Shown here: one piece after another, positions 23,012 through 35,955 of the stretch
Position numbering within the stretch: the stretch's first letter is position 1
How the letters are laid out: the number at the start of each line of letters is the position of its first letter
NCBI GenBank assembly: GCA_037447655.1
Contig: JBBHKE010002900.1
Coordinates: 62,001-126,000, forward strand
Direction of reading: 5' to 3'
Length of the DNA stretch: 64,000 nucleotides
Source: Zygnema cylindricum
Taxonomy: Eukaryota > Streptophyta > Zygnematophyceae > Zygnematales > Zygnemataceae
Notes under the pieces: model-generated
Told to the model about the DNA's origin: nothing
Database searches by the model: none
Seen by the model: only the letters and a program-made list of their open reading frames with translations
Position numbers and translations under genes: made by a program

Positions 23012-26000
23012 ACACATTCATATATATTAGTGTTGTGTATCGGTAAAAAAATTATCGCGATAACACCGATACCGATAGTTATCGGTTATCGGTCCGAGAC
23101 CAATAAATTCTATATCGGCGATAACTTTAAAAAAATATAGTATGCATACAATAGTACTTTATAATATACTGTATTATAATATTGACTTTATACAGCGTGG
23201 CATGCCATGTATAAAAATCTGTTTCGTATCTGTTTAACTGAAATTTATTACGGACAGTGCAGCACATAAACGTTGACAAATTTAAAACAATACTTTATAG
23301 TTCTAAAACTATAGTACCGAAACAAAAATATTAAATTACGTTGTAAATTTGTAAATCAAACTTTTTCGAAAAACAGACGAACAGACGAACAGACGAACAG
23401 AGCAGACAAACACATCTGTCAGACTGCCGCCATTTACTGCCACCATGGAAGTGATATGAGGGCGTAACTAACCTTGCAAAAAAAATAACAGTCAAAAGGA
23501 CATTCTGGACGGGTATGGGAGCGTGGAACCTGAGTAAACCCCCAATTAGAAATAATCAAGGAAATATCGCGATTTTTTACCGAAATCGGGGGGAAGGGGG
23601 TCCGCGGCGCGTCCGGGGAATAACACGTACAGTTGAGTGTAATGGCGGTACATTTATCTGTACTTTCCGTACAGTTATCGTCGATAGTTATCGATATCGG
23701 TGTTATTGCCGATAAAGAACCGATATTATCGGTTAATTATCGGCGATAACACCGATAGCGATTTATCGTACCATTGTATCGATTATCGGCAACGCGAAAA
23801 AAGTCCCATATCGGTTATCGGCACCGATACACAACACTAATATATATATTATTGATGCATATCGAATTGGAATGGTCGATTCTCAATTTTCCATATCGAG
23901 GAGGGTCTTGATGTCTTTTAAAATGGCAGTATGTTTCGCTTTTGTAAAATCGTTGATGCAATGTGTAAATTCGCTGATACAGAAATGTTTATGTTCTTTT
24001 TATGCTCTTTTCTAATTTTATTAATCGCTCATCCGTGGTCGAGGGAAGGTATGTTCTGTCACTACTTACCTGCTTAGTCAATGTTTATATTTTTCACTTC
24101 ACTCTGTTTTTTTTTTTCCCCCGATAGTTCATAGTCAAGTCAATACACTTTCAAATAACAAATTGCGTCCAAGTCAGAGTAAATATTAAAGCTGAACCTG
24201 AATAGTCAAACATGTAGATGGCAGGGAATTCAGATGGTTATTTTCAGGTTCAGAAAACAATCCTAATATCGAACGTCGAAAGCACAAAAAAGTGGCAAAA
24301 TTGGGATACCAAAACGTGCCAAAATTTGTGCCGAGACTATTGTACGGATATCAAAACACTTAAAAATCAACTGAAAATCAGTTCGATGCGTATCACTTAT
24401 ACATACAGAAAGTGATACAGGTGTCCAGTGATAACTCTATGAATGTAGTTGTGCTTGAATGGTAATTTCCGACTTTGGACAAGGAGATTTAACGAAGGAT
24501 TTTAGGGCAAGAAGGGATCCCATAGTCCTTGGTAGATGTCTGGCTTATTTACTCCTCACCATGCCCACTCATTCTCATTTCTGTCCCAAGTTTGGAATGA
24601 CTTATGACTTCTCAGGAATCTGTGAAAGCCGATGTGACAGTTGTTGCGACCCGGTTTGAAAGATCTGCCTTCTGTATTCAGTTGGCCTATCGAGTGGGCA
24701 ACCAAACCATGGCAACCAATGTGATTCCTCTGGAAGATAGTCTGGAGGAAGTGGAGGAAAATACTGGACATGTGAAAACTCGAAGGAAGCCGAGAATCGG
24801 AGCTATGCTCGCCGATCCTGTGGTTCTTCGGTGTAAACCTTATCGCATGCCTTTGACAGACCTTCTTCTTCCTTATGAGGTGTCGCCGGTTGAGTTTTTT
24901 CGGATTATTTCCGGCTTGCCGGCCATGGTGGAGCACACAGGGAAATACGAGTACGAGTCGAGTGAGAGGAATGCAATTTTGAATTCGGAGGAAATTGGTG
25001 TGAAGCGGTTACTGACGGGTTTGAAGGCTTTGGAATCGAAGCCGTGGCATAGAGTTTGCCAGCATATCTTGCGAAGCAGGGCAGGCTTTCAGGTGAGTAT
25101 TTTTTCATTGGTTGTTTAGGGTTTTTTAGAGGGAGGCGATGTGGGAGGTCATGGACTTGGTCGCCGGAAAAATACAAGGGGACAGAAAATGACATATGTA
25201 TCACCAATCAGAGGTAAACAATAATTGAACTGTAGAAAACGGTCTGATTGGCGACCGAAAATGCAGGAAAACCAGAAAAAGAATAGATCCTCTTGCCTGA
25301 AAGTTGTTGTCAATTTCGAGAAACTGGGAGAAAGTGGATTTGTGGTACATTCATGATCTGTGGTCAACACTTGTCAGAGTGTCTTTTGAATGATAAGATG
25401 TAAAACCCATTGCATAAGTGATTGGAGCCGTCCACATCTACATATAGCTGAACCGCATGAATGGATGCGTTACTTCTTAAGCTTAATCTTATTGTTTATT
25501 GCATTGAAACAAAAACGGCTCTGTATCGCAGACTGAAGGCTATTGTGTATCAAGAAATTGGTCTCGATGCAATTCATCACCAAAACTTTTTTATTGTCAA
25601 TCTTGATTTCTCTGAAATTTCTTTTCAATCGCCCTTAATTTTTTCTAAAATTGTCTCTTTTAATTGGTCTTTCTTAAACTCTTTCTTGAATTGTCTCCAG
25701 CTATGCTACATGGCGAAGACGTGGTATGGAGATACGTTGGCGATGGTCATTTTTGGGATGAGTGATATTCCTCCAGATGGTGGGTTTGGAGAGGAGTTGA
25801 CGACTATGCTTTGTAAGTTTGTACTGAAATCTTCGGCAAATCATGTACTGGAGGAGATTCTAGGCGAGCCGCAGGAGTGGCTCGACGAACTAACAGATGG
25901 CGCAGTACGGATGGTCAGCGACGAGGAACTTAAAACAGAACTGGAGGAGAAGCAAAAGAAGACGGCGGAGCACATCACACTTTTGAAGCAGAGTCTTAAA

Positions 26001-26189
26001 GAAAAAGTGGATGGAATCCCTCTTCCCGGAACTGTTGACGCGAAAGAAGATATTCAAAATCTGGACGAAAAACAAGTGGCTCCGATGGTTCCGGAAGAAC
26101 AGCAGGCTTTGCAAGTTGCCGTTTTGCAGGGATGGAGTGCTTTGAAAGCGCAGCAGTTGGCGGTGCAAACGAGAATAAACACAAGATGA
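18492..26189 (+). CDS. TPLATE: TPLATE, subunit of the TPLATE/TSET adaptor complex (clathrin-mediated endocytosis)
   Basis: Seven exons are inferred: 18492-20387, 20986-21177, 21604-21776, 22339-22633, 22756-22878, 24616-25092 and 25701-26189. All use GT-AG and phases close, giving about 1214 residues against about 1176 in Arabidopsis as I recall. The start MDVIFAAIRAD matches the family start. Family blocks include KKLAFDCIRISRLT, SSLDPALVYEIGIHVL, GGKPEWASGPI, LLVMVRNLRVEADRMHALAC, REELLACLVE, WDCEGRTYAMDCYLRLLVKL, AAAQDRKLE and LCYMAKTWYG. The N-terminal two thirds is an adaptin-like alpha-solenoid; the C-terminal exons form the appendage-like part. TPLATE acts at the plasma membrane and cell plate in clathrin-dependent endocytosis. 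Odd features are an Asn/Ser-rich insertion at about residues 273-293 and no Lys/Glu-rich tail. Intron 5 holds a hAT-like element. Confidence 0.95.
22960..23009. repeat. CA microsatellite in TPLATE intron 5
   Basis: About 50 bp of CA/CGCA repeats just upstream of the hAT-like element. Confidence 0.9.
23028..23839. mobile_element. hAT-like non-autonomous element in TPLATE intron 5 (family E)
   Basis: 812 bp bounded by TAGTGTTGTGTATCGG and its inverse CCGATACACAACACTA. The 8-bp flanks are identical (ATATATAT, 23020-23027 and 23840-23847), the hAT target size, though low in complexity. Both subterminal regions are packed with TATCG/CGATA words in opposite orientations; no transposase is present. 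Relatives lie at 58818-59294 and 61759-62080. Confidence 0.8.
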
Positions 26190-26593
26190 GTGGAGAATAA
26201 TAGGAGAATCAGTTGTAGAGTTTTGACAAATGAATGAGAAACGCAACGGAACCGATCAGACGGATAGTAATCTGCTTCCATGTCGCGAAGCTTAGAAAAG
26301 AAACATTTTTGTAGTATCATTTTTTTTGTGTTCCCTAATATAACATGCACATATCTCAAGGGATTTTACGGAACAAATTATCGCTTCAATGAATCGCTAA
26401 TTGTTAGGTTTAGTTACTCTTGTTGTTAGGCCAGAATCGTTATGATGGTCATCTGTAAACAAAATGATTTCAATTCAAAAGCTTACAAGCCTTAGAACTT
26501 TTTATGTCTTTGGAGGGTATAAGGGAGATAATGTGGAGGGCCATCAGTGGATGTAGTGGTTAGGTTCAAATTTTTCTTACTCGGTCTCATCAC
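26190..26593 (+). other. TPLATE 3' flank
   Basis: AT-rich, probable 3' UTR without a gene. Confidence 0.45.
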
Positions 26594-26781
26594 TACACCG
26601 CCCATCGTTATTAGTGTTAATAACACTAATTTGGTCGCAACTTTCTTCGGCCAATAATCACAAAATAGTGTTGACATCACTATTTAGGGACGTGGACTGC
26701 AATTTACATGCCCCTTTGCACTATATTAGTATTACATATTCTAATTTCGCATTAACACTGATAATAGCGATGGGCGGTCTA
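26594..26781. mobile_element. MITE family A, complete copy
   Basis: TACACCGCCCATCGTTATTA at the left; inverse ATAATAGCGATGGGCGGTCTA at the right. Inner inverted AATAACACTAAT blocks. Downstream of TPLATE. Confidence 0.8.
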
Positions 26782-27790
26782 TTGATTACACCCGTGAATG
26801 TGGCTTACTCGAAAGTTTACTTTTTCTTTTTGTTCTTTTTTTTTTTCTTTTTTTCTTCTCTTGTCAGCTACCCGATTTCTTGAGCTATTCTGTTGCAGTT
26901 TTGTGTATTGATTTTGGCACCACCTTTTCCAATTTATGTGATGATTTTGTAGCGTTTATGTTGAACTGGCACCAACACTATTTTAAGTCTAAGTGTAATA
27001 CTTTGACAGCATTCGCCGAGAGTACTTGTGGGGTTCGGAAATTGTACAAAACATATGAATTAGAGATAACAGCATTTTTGGTTTTTACTCTATTTCTTCT
27101 GTATTAAGTAATGTTCGCGCCCTTTTCGATATCAATTTACATGCGAAACGAATTTAATGTTGTTGAAATGAGATGTTCACTTGAACGTATTGTACGAAAA
27201 CAGGCTTGTTATATATAATGCTAATTTATTCGAACATAACAGTTGTTAACACATAATGAAAACTTTCCATATTAGCGTTAATTTTATATTAAGGTTACTG
27301 ACACCTATTTATGATTTTGGGCCATGAAAAGTTGCGGAAAAACTTGTGTCATGAACAGTAATAATGATGAACGGTTATTTGCCCCTAAACACCGCCCATG
27401 GTTATTGAAGGAATCATTATAGGTGCAAAACGTAGAATGTATAACACTAATATAGTGCGAGGCATGCCAACTGTGGATTCCTTTCCAGCTGTTTTTCTTT
27501 TTTCCTCTCCCTCTCCCTCCCCTTTCCCTTTCTCTCTCCCCTCCTGCTGGTCTCAGAAGTGAAAAGAAACCAAGGCTTCACAAACACACACTTAAGTGAA
27601 AATGTCATGCATATCATCTTGAGCAATGGAGCAAAAACTATCCTAATTACTTTTCTTTTTTCTTTTTAGTTTTCTTTTATTGCAACAACTACGTAGTATT
27701 AACAACGTAGGACACCATAATTTGAAACACAAAAAAAATGCTACTGTAGTTCTAAAAATATCGGTAAAGATATTCCAGAGATTTTCACCT
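26782..27790. other. Intergenic between convergent TPLATE and MCM8
   Basis: Contains a T-rich tract (26818-26865), a partial MITE A (left end ACACCGCCCATGGTTATTGA at about 27395, inner part to about 27470) and a CT-rich stretch (27488-27545). No gene is supported. Confidence 0.5.
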
Positions 27791-27799
27791 TGATGTTTG

Positions 27800-28495
27800 G
27801 AAGATCTCCAGAATTGGAAACTTTTATGAGTCGGAAACTTTCGTCAATGGGAAACTGGGAAAATTTTGTGAATCGGAAATTTTTATTGGAAACGTTTGTG
27901 AAATCAAAACTTTTGTGAATCGGAAACTCTCTTTGAAATTGGAAACTTTTGTGAATCAAAAACGTTGGGAATCGGAAACTTCTATGGATCTGAAACTTTT
28001 GTGAACCGGGAACATTTGTGGAATCGAAAATTTTGGTAATCGGAAACCTTTTGAAAACCAGATTTTTTTGTGAATCAGAAACATTTGTGATTAGGAAACT
28101 TTTTTTAGAAAATTTTGTCAATTGGAAACTTTTGTGAACCAGAAGCATTTGTCAATTGAAAACTTTTGTGAATTGGAAAGTTTTGTGAATTGGAAACATT
28201 TGTGAACCGGGAACATTTGTGAATCGGAAACTTTTATTGAAACATTTGCGAAGTTAAAAATTTCGGGAATCGGGAACACTTGAAAATTGTAAATTTTTGT
28301 GAATCAGAAGTTTTGTGAATCGGAAACTTCTGTGGATCTTAAACTTATGTGGATCGGATACTTTTGTGAACCGGGAACTTTTGCGAATCGGAAACGTTAA
28401 TTTTGTGAACCTGAAACTTTTCTGAATTGGAAACGTTTGTGAATTGGAAACTTTTGTGAATTGGAAACTTTTGTGAATTGGAAACTCTATAGAAT
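27800..28495. repeat. 18-bp minisatellite
   Basis: About 38 degenerate copies of a unit like TTTGTGAATCGGAAACTT. Because 18 is a multiple of three, open frames run through it on the minus strand and read as repeats of the type FTKVSNSQKFPIHKSF. It lies just beyond the MCM8 3' end. Confidence 0.9.
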
Positions 28496-28725
28496 CGGAC
28501 TGTCCAATAGCAAGAAAGAATCGATTTACCCAAGTTTCAACCACTATGTGCTCGGTCGTTGAATCCATCCATAAACAAAAAAAAACAAATACTTTTTGGC
28601 ATATGAAGATAAAAATGAATTGAAAGGATACATAGCAAGAAAACACAACGAAATCCATCACGACAAAACGAGAAATATAAACTTAACGAAACAGCTCTTG
28701 AAGAAAAAATGCAGTGGAAAACTCT

Positions 28726-31700
28726 TCACGGTTGAACCTGCAACCACAAGAGGAACACAACAAAAAGACAGAATAAAAACCCTGATTGTCTTTACCATAT
28801 ACTCGACAAAAGGAAAATTGAACACAACTGGAAAATCCCAAAACATGAAAACCAGAAACAATATTCTGCAAAGATTACGAACTGACACCTTTCATCAAAT
28901 TAAAGATGAAGTCAAATTAAGGTAAGAGCACAACAAATGGTCAAGGAAATATGCTTACCTCGTACTTTCCACCAGCTTTCTTGAGCAGAAAACCTGCCTC
29001 GTTCATTTTGTCGATGACATCATCCAGATTAGGCACATTCAAAGATATATTGTCCGCTATCTCCGCTAATTCCTGGTTTTAAAAGTTGCCCATAGTCAAA
29101 GGTGAGTGTGATTGAATGGAACTTTACATTGACCACATACCGGTTTAAAAAGCTGTGGGAACGTTTGGCATCATGAATGGGAACTATACATAGGCGAAAC
29201 TAAGACAAAAACAGACTTCTGGTACATTATTTGTCCTATTTCGAACGTGTGAGATGAACATCGGAAACCCATTAAAGAACACACTGATCTGCAACTTTCA
29301 TTATGATGATAATAAATTGAAATTTGAGGGTACCTTGCGACTGTAACACGGTTTGTCCCCTTTCGCAGCTAATTTAGCAAGATACCCCATGAATCGTTTT
29401 GTCTCCTTCGATTTGCTCATACCCCCATTACGCCCCACATCAATTCGTCCATTCTCGTCGACTAATTTATCAAACAGTGACTCACTCATGAGATCGACCA
29501 CATCCTGTGACAAGATCACAAAAAGGAACAGTAAAAAATACGATTCAGTCAATATTAACGACATTACCGGATGTTTTCAGTTGCAAAATTAAGCACGAGA
29601 ATGACCTGACTACAGGCAGGCCATTGATGTCAGTAAGTTGTTTACTGAAAGAAGAAAGTTAAAGAAGGTTTAAGAAAGTTGTATGAAAGTTAAAGGTGGT
29701 GTAAGAAAGTTATGGGAAGATCAGCTGATTTGTGCATCTTATTCAATGACTTCTTCAAGGAAGACGAAAGTTAAAGGAGTGGTATGTTAGTCAAAGAAGT
29801 AGTAGGAGAGTTAAGATAATATCAGCTTACTTGTGCATCTTGCTCAGTGACCTCTTCTCTGAGTTCAATTTTGGCCCTGGCTTCTGCCAACCGCACAAGA
29901 CTTTCCAGCTGTCGCGCTGTGATTGGAGTGCCATCAGCTCCCTTGCTGTGTTCCCTCAGCTGAAGGTAGAAATTTTGAAGGATGAGACAGGCAGGTTCTG
30001 TCAGCCTGGGAAGCCCAAACATATACCCTCAGTACATATCAAGGGAGGGGAGTTGAAGCATCACTTAGCCTGCCCAAAGCATAGTTCAAATGTGTGAAAA
30101 CAATTGGAGACACTATACATGGTAACCCCGTACTATACGCATTTTGTACCTGGAAAAGCCAAATAGTACGCGTATTATACAGGGTAACCGCATATAGGGT
30201 TTCCAATTGTTTGAGCACATTTGAGCTATGGCCCAAAGCACAATATAAGGCAAGGAAGGTATAATATCACAAATGTAGCAAACGAATATATAGACTTTGC
30301 ATAGACAACTTTCAGAATGATGGTATCTGACGACATAATATTTGTGAATGAAGAATCAAAAGGGTCAGGCAGTTGAACTGTTCTATTCAAATCTTTTTTG
30401 ACAATCATAGAAAAATGGCTCTTGCCTACAGCAAGAAATGAAAAACATATGCAAATTTAGCAGGTTTTTCGACAACTTCCCATGGACATCCGAAAGATGT
30501 ATGTCAAGTGTCAACTAAGGTTACAAAGAGTGGGTGTTGACCAGAGTTCGTACAAATGGTTAAGTAAATTCACAGCTTTGGACAATTGTACAATATTCCA
30601 ACATGTTTATATACAAATGGTTTAAAATGTAAGTGGAAATTAACCTAAGACAAGAAGGAAAACTTCTAGAATTCAGGGACACTTTTCGACTGAAAACGAG
30701 AAGTAGATCAGTTTTTAAGAACATTCCATCCAAACGTATAAGGGGATCACTTTCCATCCCGTCGTATAAAGGGATCACTTTCCATCCCGTCGTATAAGGG
30801 GATCATTTTCCACCCCGTCGTATAAGGGGATCACTCAGAATATTATGATTCACATTACTGTGAGTCACATGAGCAATGTGAGGTTTTTGTGGGGAAAAAG
30901 CACATGTTTTCATTTAATCACATTATTCATAACAAATGTGATTAGAAACTCTATTTTACCTCACTAATAGCATGCTCAGAAAAAAAAACGAACCAAACTA
31001 GGTAGATCAATTCGACAGTAAAATTCGAATATGTTTCAGTAATTAAAGAGTAAATTTGACTCTTTTGTCGACAGAAGGGGAGACAGAATGACAAAAGTCT
31101 GGAAATGGAAATTAAATGGAAAACCTCCTAAACCTTTAAAAGACCTTGGAAAACCGAGTATACCTCGGGTGACAGTACTGCCTTGCATAAGCGATGTACT
31201 TGCGAAAATGATGTTCTCTTAAAGGCTCAAAATCGGCATCTCGACGAGGGTCCAATCTCAATCTCTCTGCCAAAGGGGCATTCTTCTTTATACCCTGAGA
31301 CTGCATCGCAGCATGGGCCAAAACTGCAAACATAAACACAAACTAGGCGGCTGAATCAGTTGTATAAACATAAGTGAATAAAATACATCAGGATGGAGAA
31401 AAATGGTGAAACTCCAAACATAAAGACAAGATACAGCGCCCATCGCTATTAGAGTGGAGGTGTGAGTCCTTCTAGTGCGAGTCCTTCTTCTGGTGCGAGT
31501 CCTTCTTCTGGTGCGAGTCCTTCTTCTAGTACGAGTCCTTCTCGTGCGAGCCCTCCTTCTAGTGCGAGTCTTTCTTTTGGTGCGAATCCTTCTTTTGGTG
31601 CGAGTCCTTCTTGTCCTCCTTTCTGGTGCAAGTCCTCTTTCTGGTGCGAGTCCTTGTGCGAGTCCTTCTTGTAGTGCGTGTCCTTCTTCCGGTGCGAGTC

Positions 31701-34700
31701 CTTCTTCTGGTGCGACTCCTTCTTTTGGTCCAAATCCTTCTTCAAGCGTGATCCCTCTTCTAGGTCGAGTCCTTGCTTTTGTGCGAGTCCTTTTTCTGGT
31801 GGGATTCCTTCTTATAGTGCAAGTCTTCCTTCTGGTGCGAGTCCTCCTTCTGGTGCAAGTCCTTTTTCTGATGCGAGCCCTTCTTCTGGTAAGAGGCCTT
31901 CTTCTGGTGCGAGTCCTTCTACTCGCGGAGTCCTCCTCCTGTTGCGAGTCCTTCTTTTGGTGCGAGTCTTTTTTCTTGTGCGATTCCTTCTTCTGGTGCG
32001 AGTCCTCTTTCAAGTGCGTTTCCTTTTTCTAATGCCAGTCCTTCTTCTGGTGGTAGTCCTTCTTTTGGTGCAAACCCATTTTCTGGTGCAAGTCCTTCTT
32101 TTGGTGTGAGTCATTCTTCTGGTGCGTGTTTTTCTTCTATTGCGAATCCTTCTTCTAGTGCGTGTCCTTCTTCTGGTGCGAGTCCTTCTAGTGCCAGTCC
32201 TTCTTCTTGTGCGAGTCCTTCTTCTGGTGCGAGTACTCGCTCGAGTGCGTGTCCTCTTTGTGGTGCGAGTCATTCTTCTGGTGCGAGTCCTTCTTCTGGT
32301 ACGAGTGCTTCTTCTCGTGCGAGCCCTTCTCCAATGCGAGTCATTCTTTTTGTGCTTGTCCTTCTTCTCGTGCGAGCCCTTCTCCAATGCGAGTCATTCT
32401 TTTTGTGCTTGTCCTTCTTTTAGTGCGAGTCCTTCTTCTTGTGCGAGTCCTCTTTCTGGTGCAAGTCCTCCTTGTGCAAGTCCTCCTTCTTGTTCGAGTC
32501 TTTTTTCTGGTGCGAGTCCTTGTAGTGCGTGTCCTTCTTCCAGTGCGAGTCCTTTGCATTATTGGTGTAATGCGAAATTAGAATGTATAATACTAATTTA
32601 GTGTAGGAGACGTGTCAGAACTTAATAGTGTTATTAACACGATTTTAAGATTTTCAGCCAGAAAAAAAAATCACAACCAAATTAGTGTTATTAACTCTAA
32701 TACCGATAGGGGGTGCAGTCGTACAAATACAAGTGAAAATACATTAGAATAGAAGAAAATGGTAAAACTGCAAAAGAAAAATTGGATTTCAAAAAAGAAG
32801 AGATAAAGACAACGATGGCAAAATCATCAATCAAATTTCCGCTGTACTTCAACATAAATCGACACCATCAGACATTAACATGAACATAAGGACCGAATAG
32901 AAACACGCATAACCTGTTTTTTTCAAGAAATGTAAGCTTACAATTTTGTCGCCTTGAAGATTTATTGCGCCTCGTCCCTCCATACAACTGTCCCACACAT
33001 CTCACAAACATTGTAACATTGACATCAAACAGCTATTGTTGCATACATATCAGACATAAATCATGTTATACAGCAATAATGAGGGAGTGAGGAAGGAGCG
33101 AAGAGAAAGTGGGAAATATGATCAAGGAGTAAAAATTAGCTGTATAAATAGATATAGTACACTAGAAAATAGAGAAATAGAGGGAGTGCCAACGATAAAG
33201 ATACAACAGAAAGTAGAAGTAAAGAGTAAACGAGAAGGACAGACTATTCTTGAAGGTATGCCTATCACAGCTTTAGGACAAGAAACGAAGGCAGAAAGGA
33301 GGAGGACCGAAATCAAGGGGGGGAAAGGGAGAAAGACGGAAGGAACAAACTTCTCAATTAAAAGATAAATGCACTTACTGACATGACATGTTCCGACAAC
33401 CGCTCGTCTTTCATTTCATCGTGTTGATCCAAAAGAATAAAAACAAGATCAAATCGAGAAAGAAGTGCCGCACTCATTTTCAAGTTTTCGTTGACTGTCT
33501 TTACTCGGCTGAAACACAAAGCAAAACACCATTTCCGAATCAAATTAAGTGCAATTTTAGAACATCCTAACCCTCGTGTTGCTAGTTATCCGTTAGACTT
33601 GCAAAAATATAATCACTCAACAGTGTTTCATATACTAATAGCAAGTTGTAGGTTTATCCATGGACTCTTTAACTTATGTGAATGAAAAAAAGGAGAGGGA
33701 GGGAGAGAGTTTTACTTGTAATGTCCACCAACAGGGTTTGCAGCGGCCAAAACTGAAGTCCTTGCTGTCAAGTTTGCCACCAAACCTGCTCTCATTTCCA
33801 ACAAAAGTAACCAATGGGAGTGCGTTTTAGCGACCTTAGGGAACATTCTTGACTTGCTGATTGAAATCAGATAAGAATTTCTGCAATTATCCTCTCCCCC
33901 TCTCTCTCCCTCTTCCATCCCCTCTCCATCTCCTCCCGCCATCCTACCCCTCCCCCTCCTCCCATCATCTCTCTCTCTCTCTAGTTACTATATATGGTTC
34001 ATGAGTTATTACAATGGTTTTTACTACTTGGCGTACATCCGTGAAAAATCGAACATCTCTTAAAGAGTGTGGTCCAGAGTATTTGAGGTGATTAATGTAA
34101 TGAAGAAAGCTCAAGAGGGAGGAGAGAGAGTGGAGAGATAGGGGGGAGGGAGGTGAGGGGGTGGATGGGATGTCCTTACCTGCTTTTGCAACTGACACTG
34201 ACTGTTGCTCCATGGCCTCTAACAAAGCCTGGAAAGGAAAAAGAGTAAAAGAGAGGGCCAGACAAAGAGAGGTAACCAACATGGATAGGAATTTTGACCA
34301 AAGAAATTAAAAAACAAACTTTGTTTTCCACAGTAAAAAGCATTATAAATGGTCCAAAAGAGGTAGAAACATCTAACCGCAATCTTCGCACTGTCCCCCC
34401 CCCCCTCCCCCCCTCCCCCTTCTCCTCCCTCTCCCCCCCTCCTTCTCCCCCCCTCTCGCTCTCTCTCCATTTAGATTTTATGGTCCGCCGTTAAGAAAAG
34501 GTTTGGGAAAACAAAGAAGAAGAACTATTGGCATAGCCACCAGAGAGCATACAAACATGACCTACATGGAAGTCCATGGAGCATGCATTGCACCGTTTGT
34601 GCCTTAGAAATAAACGATGAACCTTAGAAAAAATGTTTAACCACAGAATGAGGAAAGTTGGAGAAAACTCTATGTGGATTACTATGTTCGAGTCCTGCTC

Positions 34701-35913
34701 TCAGACAATTCTCCTCAAAAGTTCTTATCTGCTATTGAACTTACATTCCCAAGTTTCAGGTTTCTTCAAAGACTTCAATTGTGATCTTGACTTCTGAACA
34801 CTAGTGCTTTGACACTAGAACCTCCAAGCACAATTTATTGTCAATTAAACTGACAACTCACCACAACTTCACGACAAAGACAGCTCAGCATTAACTAATA
34901 GGGTTCCCATGCTTTTTTCAGTAAAGGCTCAGTATTGCAGTTGTATCTAGTTGCTGATCCGCAGATGGTACATTTTTAAAGCCGGCCAGCTTCAGCACAC
35001 AACTGTATGGTTAATGCTATCACACCAAATGCTGTCACACCCAATGCTGTCACAGTACTTTATTGTTGTGAAACAAGTAAAACATTACATGTGGAAGTGC
35101 TACATCATCAGTTTATTGTTGTGAAATGAGAAGTGCGATCATATCACTTAATTGTTGTGAAATTGTTGTCCAAACAAACCTGGTGTTCTGCGGGCATTTT
35201 GTCAAATTCATCAATACAACACAAGCCTCCGTTAGCCAAGACCATTGCACCTGTCAGGAAACAAACCAAGAAAGAAAATAAAAAAAACAAAAAAAATGTT
35301 ATAAGTCGAAGCTGACAGAAACCAGGCACAACAGGTATACATGATGGATGTTTTGCGATGGTAAAAATCACAAGGTAAAGCCCATATTTAGCCTCTTCTT
35401 TATCACCCAAAGTCTATAATTAAACTGCCAATCATACTTTTTCCAGCTCCAAACAAATGGAACGTTTTTGTCCTTACCAGCCTCAAAAATGTCTCCACTC
35501 ATTGAATCCTTGCTAATGGCATTTCCACAAACACAGATTCCTCTGTCTATTATGAAATTGTCAACGATACCTTCCATTTAATCAGCAGATGAAACGTTTT
35601 TTGTTCTCACCAGCCTCAAAAATGTAGTCTCCACTCATTGCATCTTTTACAACAGCTACTGTGAGACCAGCCGTACTAACGGCATTTCCACAAACATAGA
35701 TTCCTCGAGGGGCACAAGAGGCTGCGTTTCGTTACCCATTCCGGTCCCCCTTCCTTCCCTTTCCATTCCATGTGTCCCCTCCATCTCCTCTCCCTCCCTC
35801 CTCCCTCCCTCTCCTCCTCTCCTCTCCTCTCCTCTCCCTCCCCTCTCCTCTCTCTCCCTCTCTCCCTCTCTCCCTCTCTCTCCTCTCCTCTCTCTCCCTC
35901 TCTCCTCTCTCTC

Positions 35914-35955
<42 letters not shown>

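Noticed and set aside
27741-28661. Minus-strand frames with FTKVSDSQKFPIHKSF repeats; also considered as a CRISPR-like array
   Set aside because: The 18-bp minisatellite is a multiple of three, which keeps frames open. There are no distinct spacers and the genome is eukaryotic.
28596-28925. 109-residue plus-strand frame near the MCM8 3' end
   Set aside because: Lys/Asn/Thr-rich translation of AT-rich DNA opposite MCM8's last intron and final exon; no features.
31288-32013. 241-residue minus-strand frame rich in [16 protein letters not shown]
   Set aside because: It is the 18-bp minisatellite read in one of three open frames; no homology, and it overlaps an MCM8 intron.
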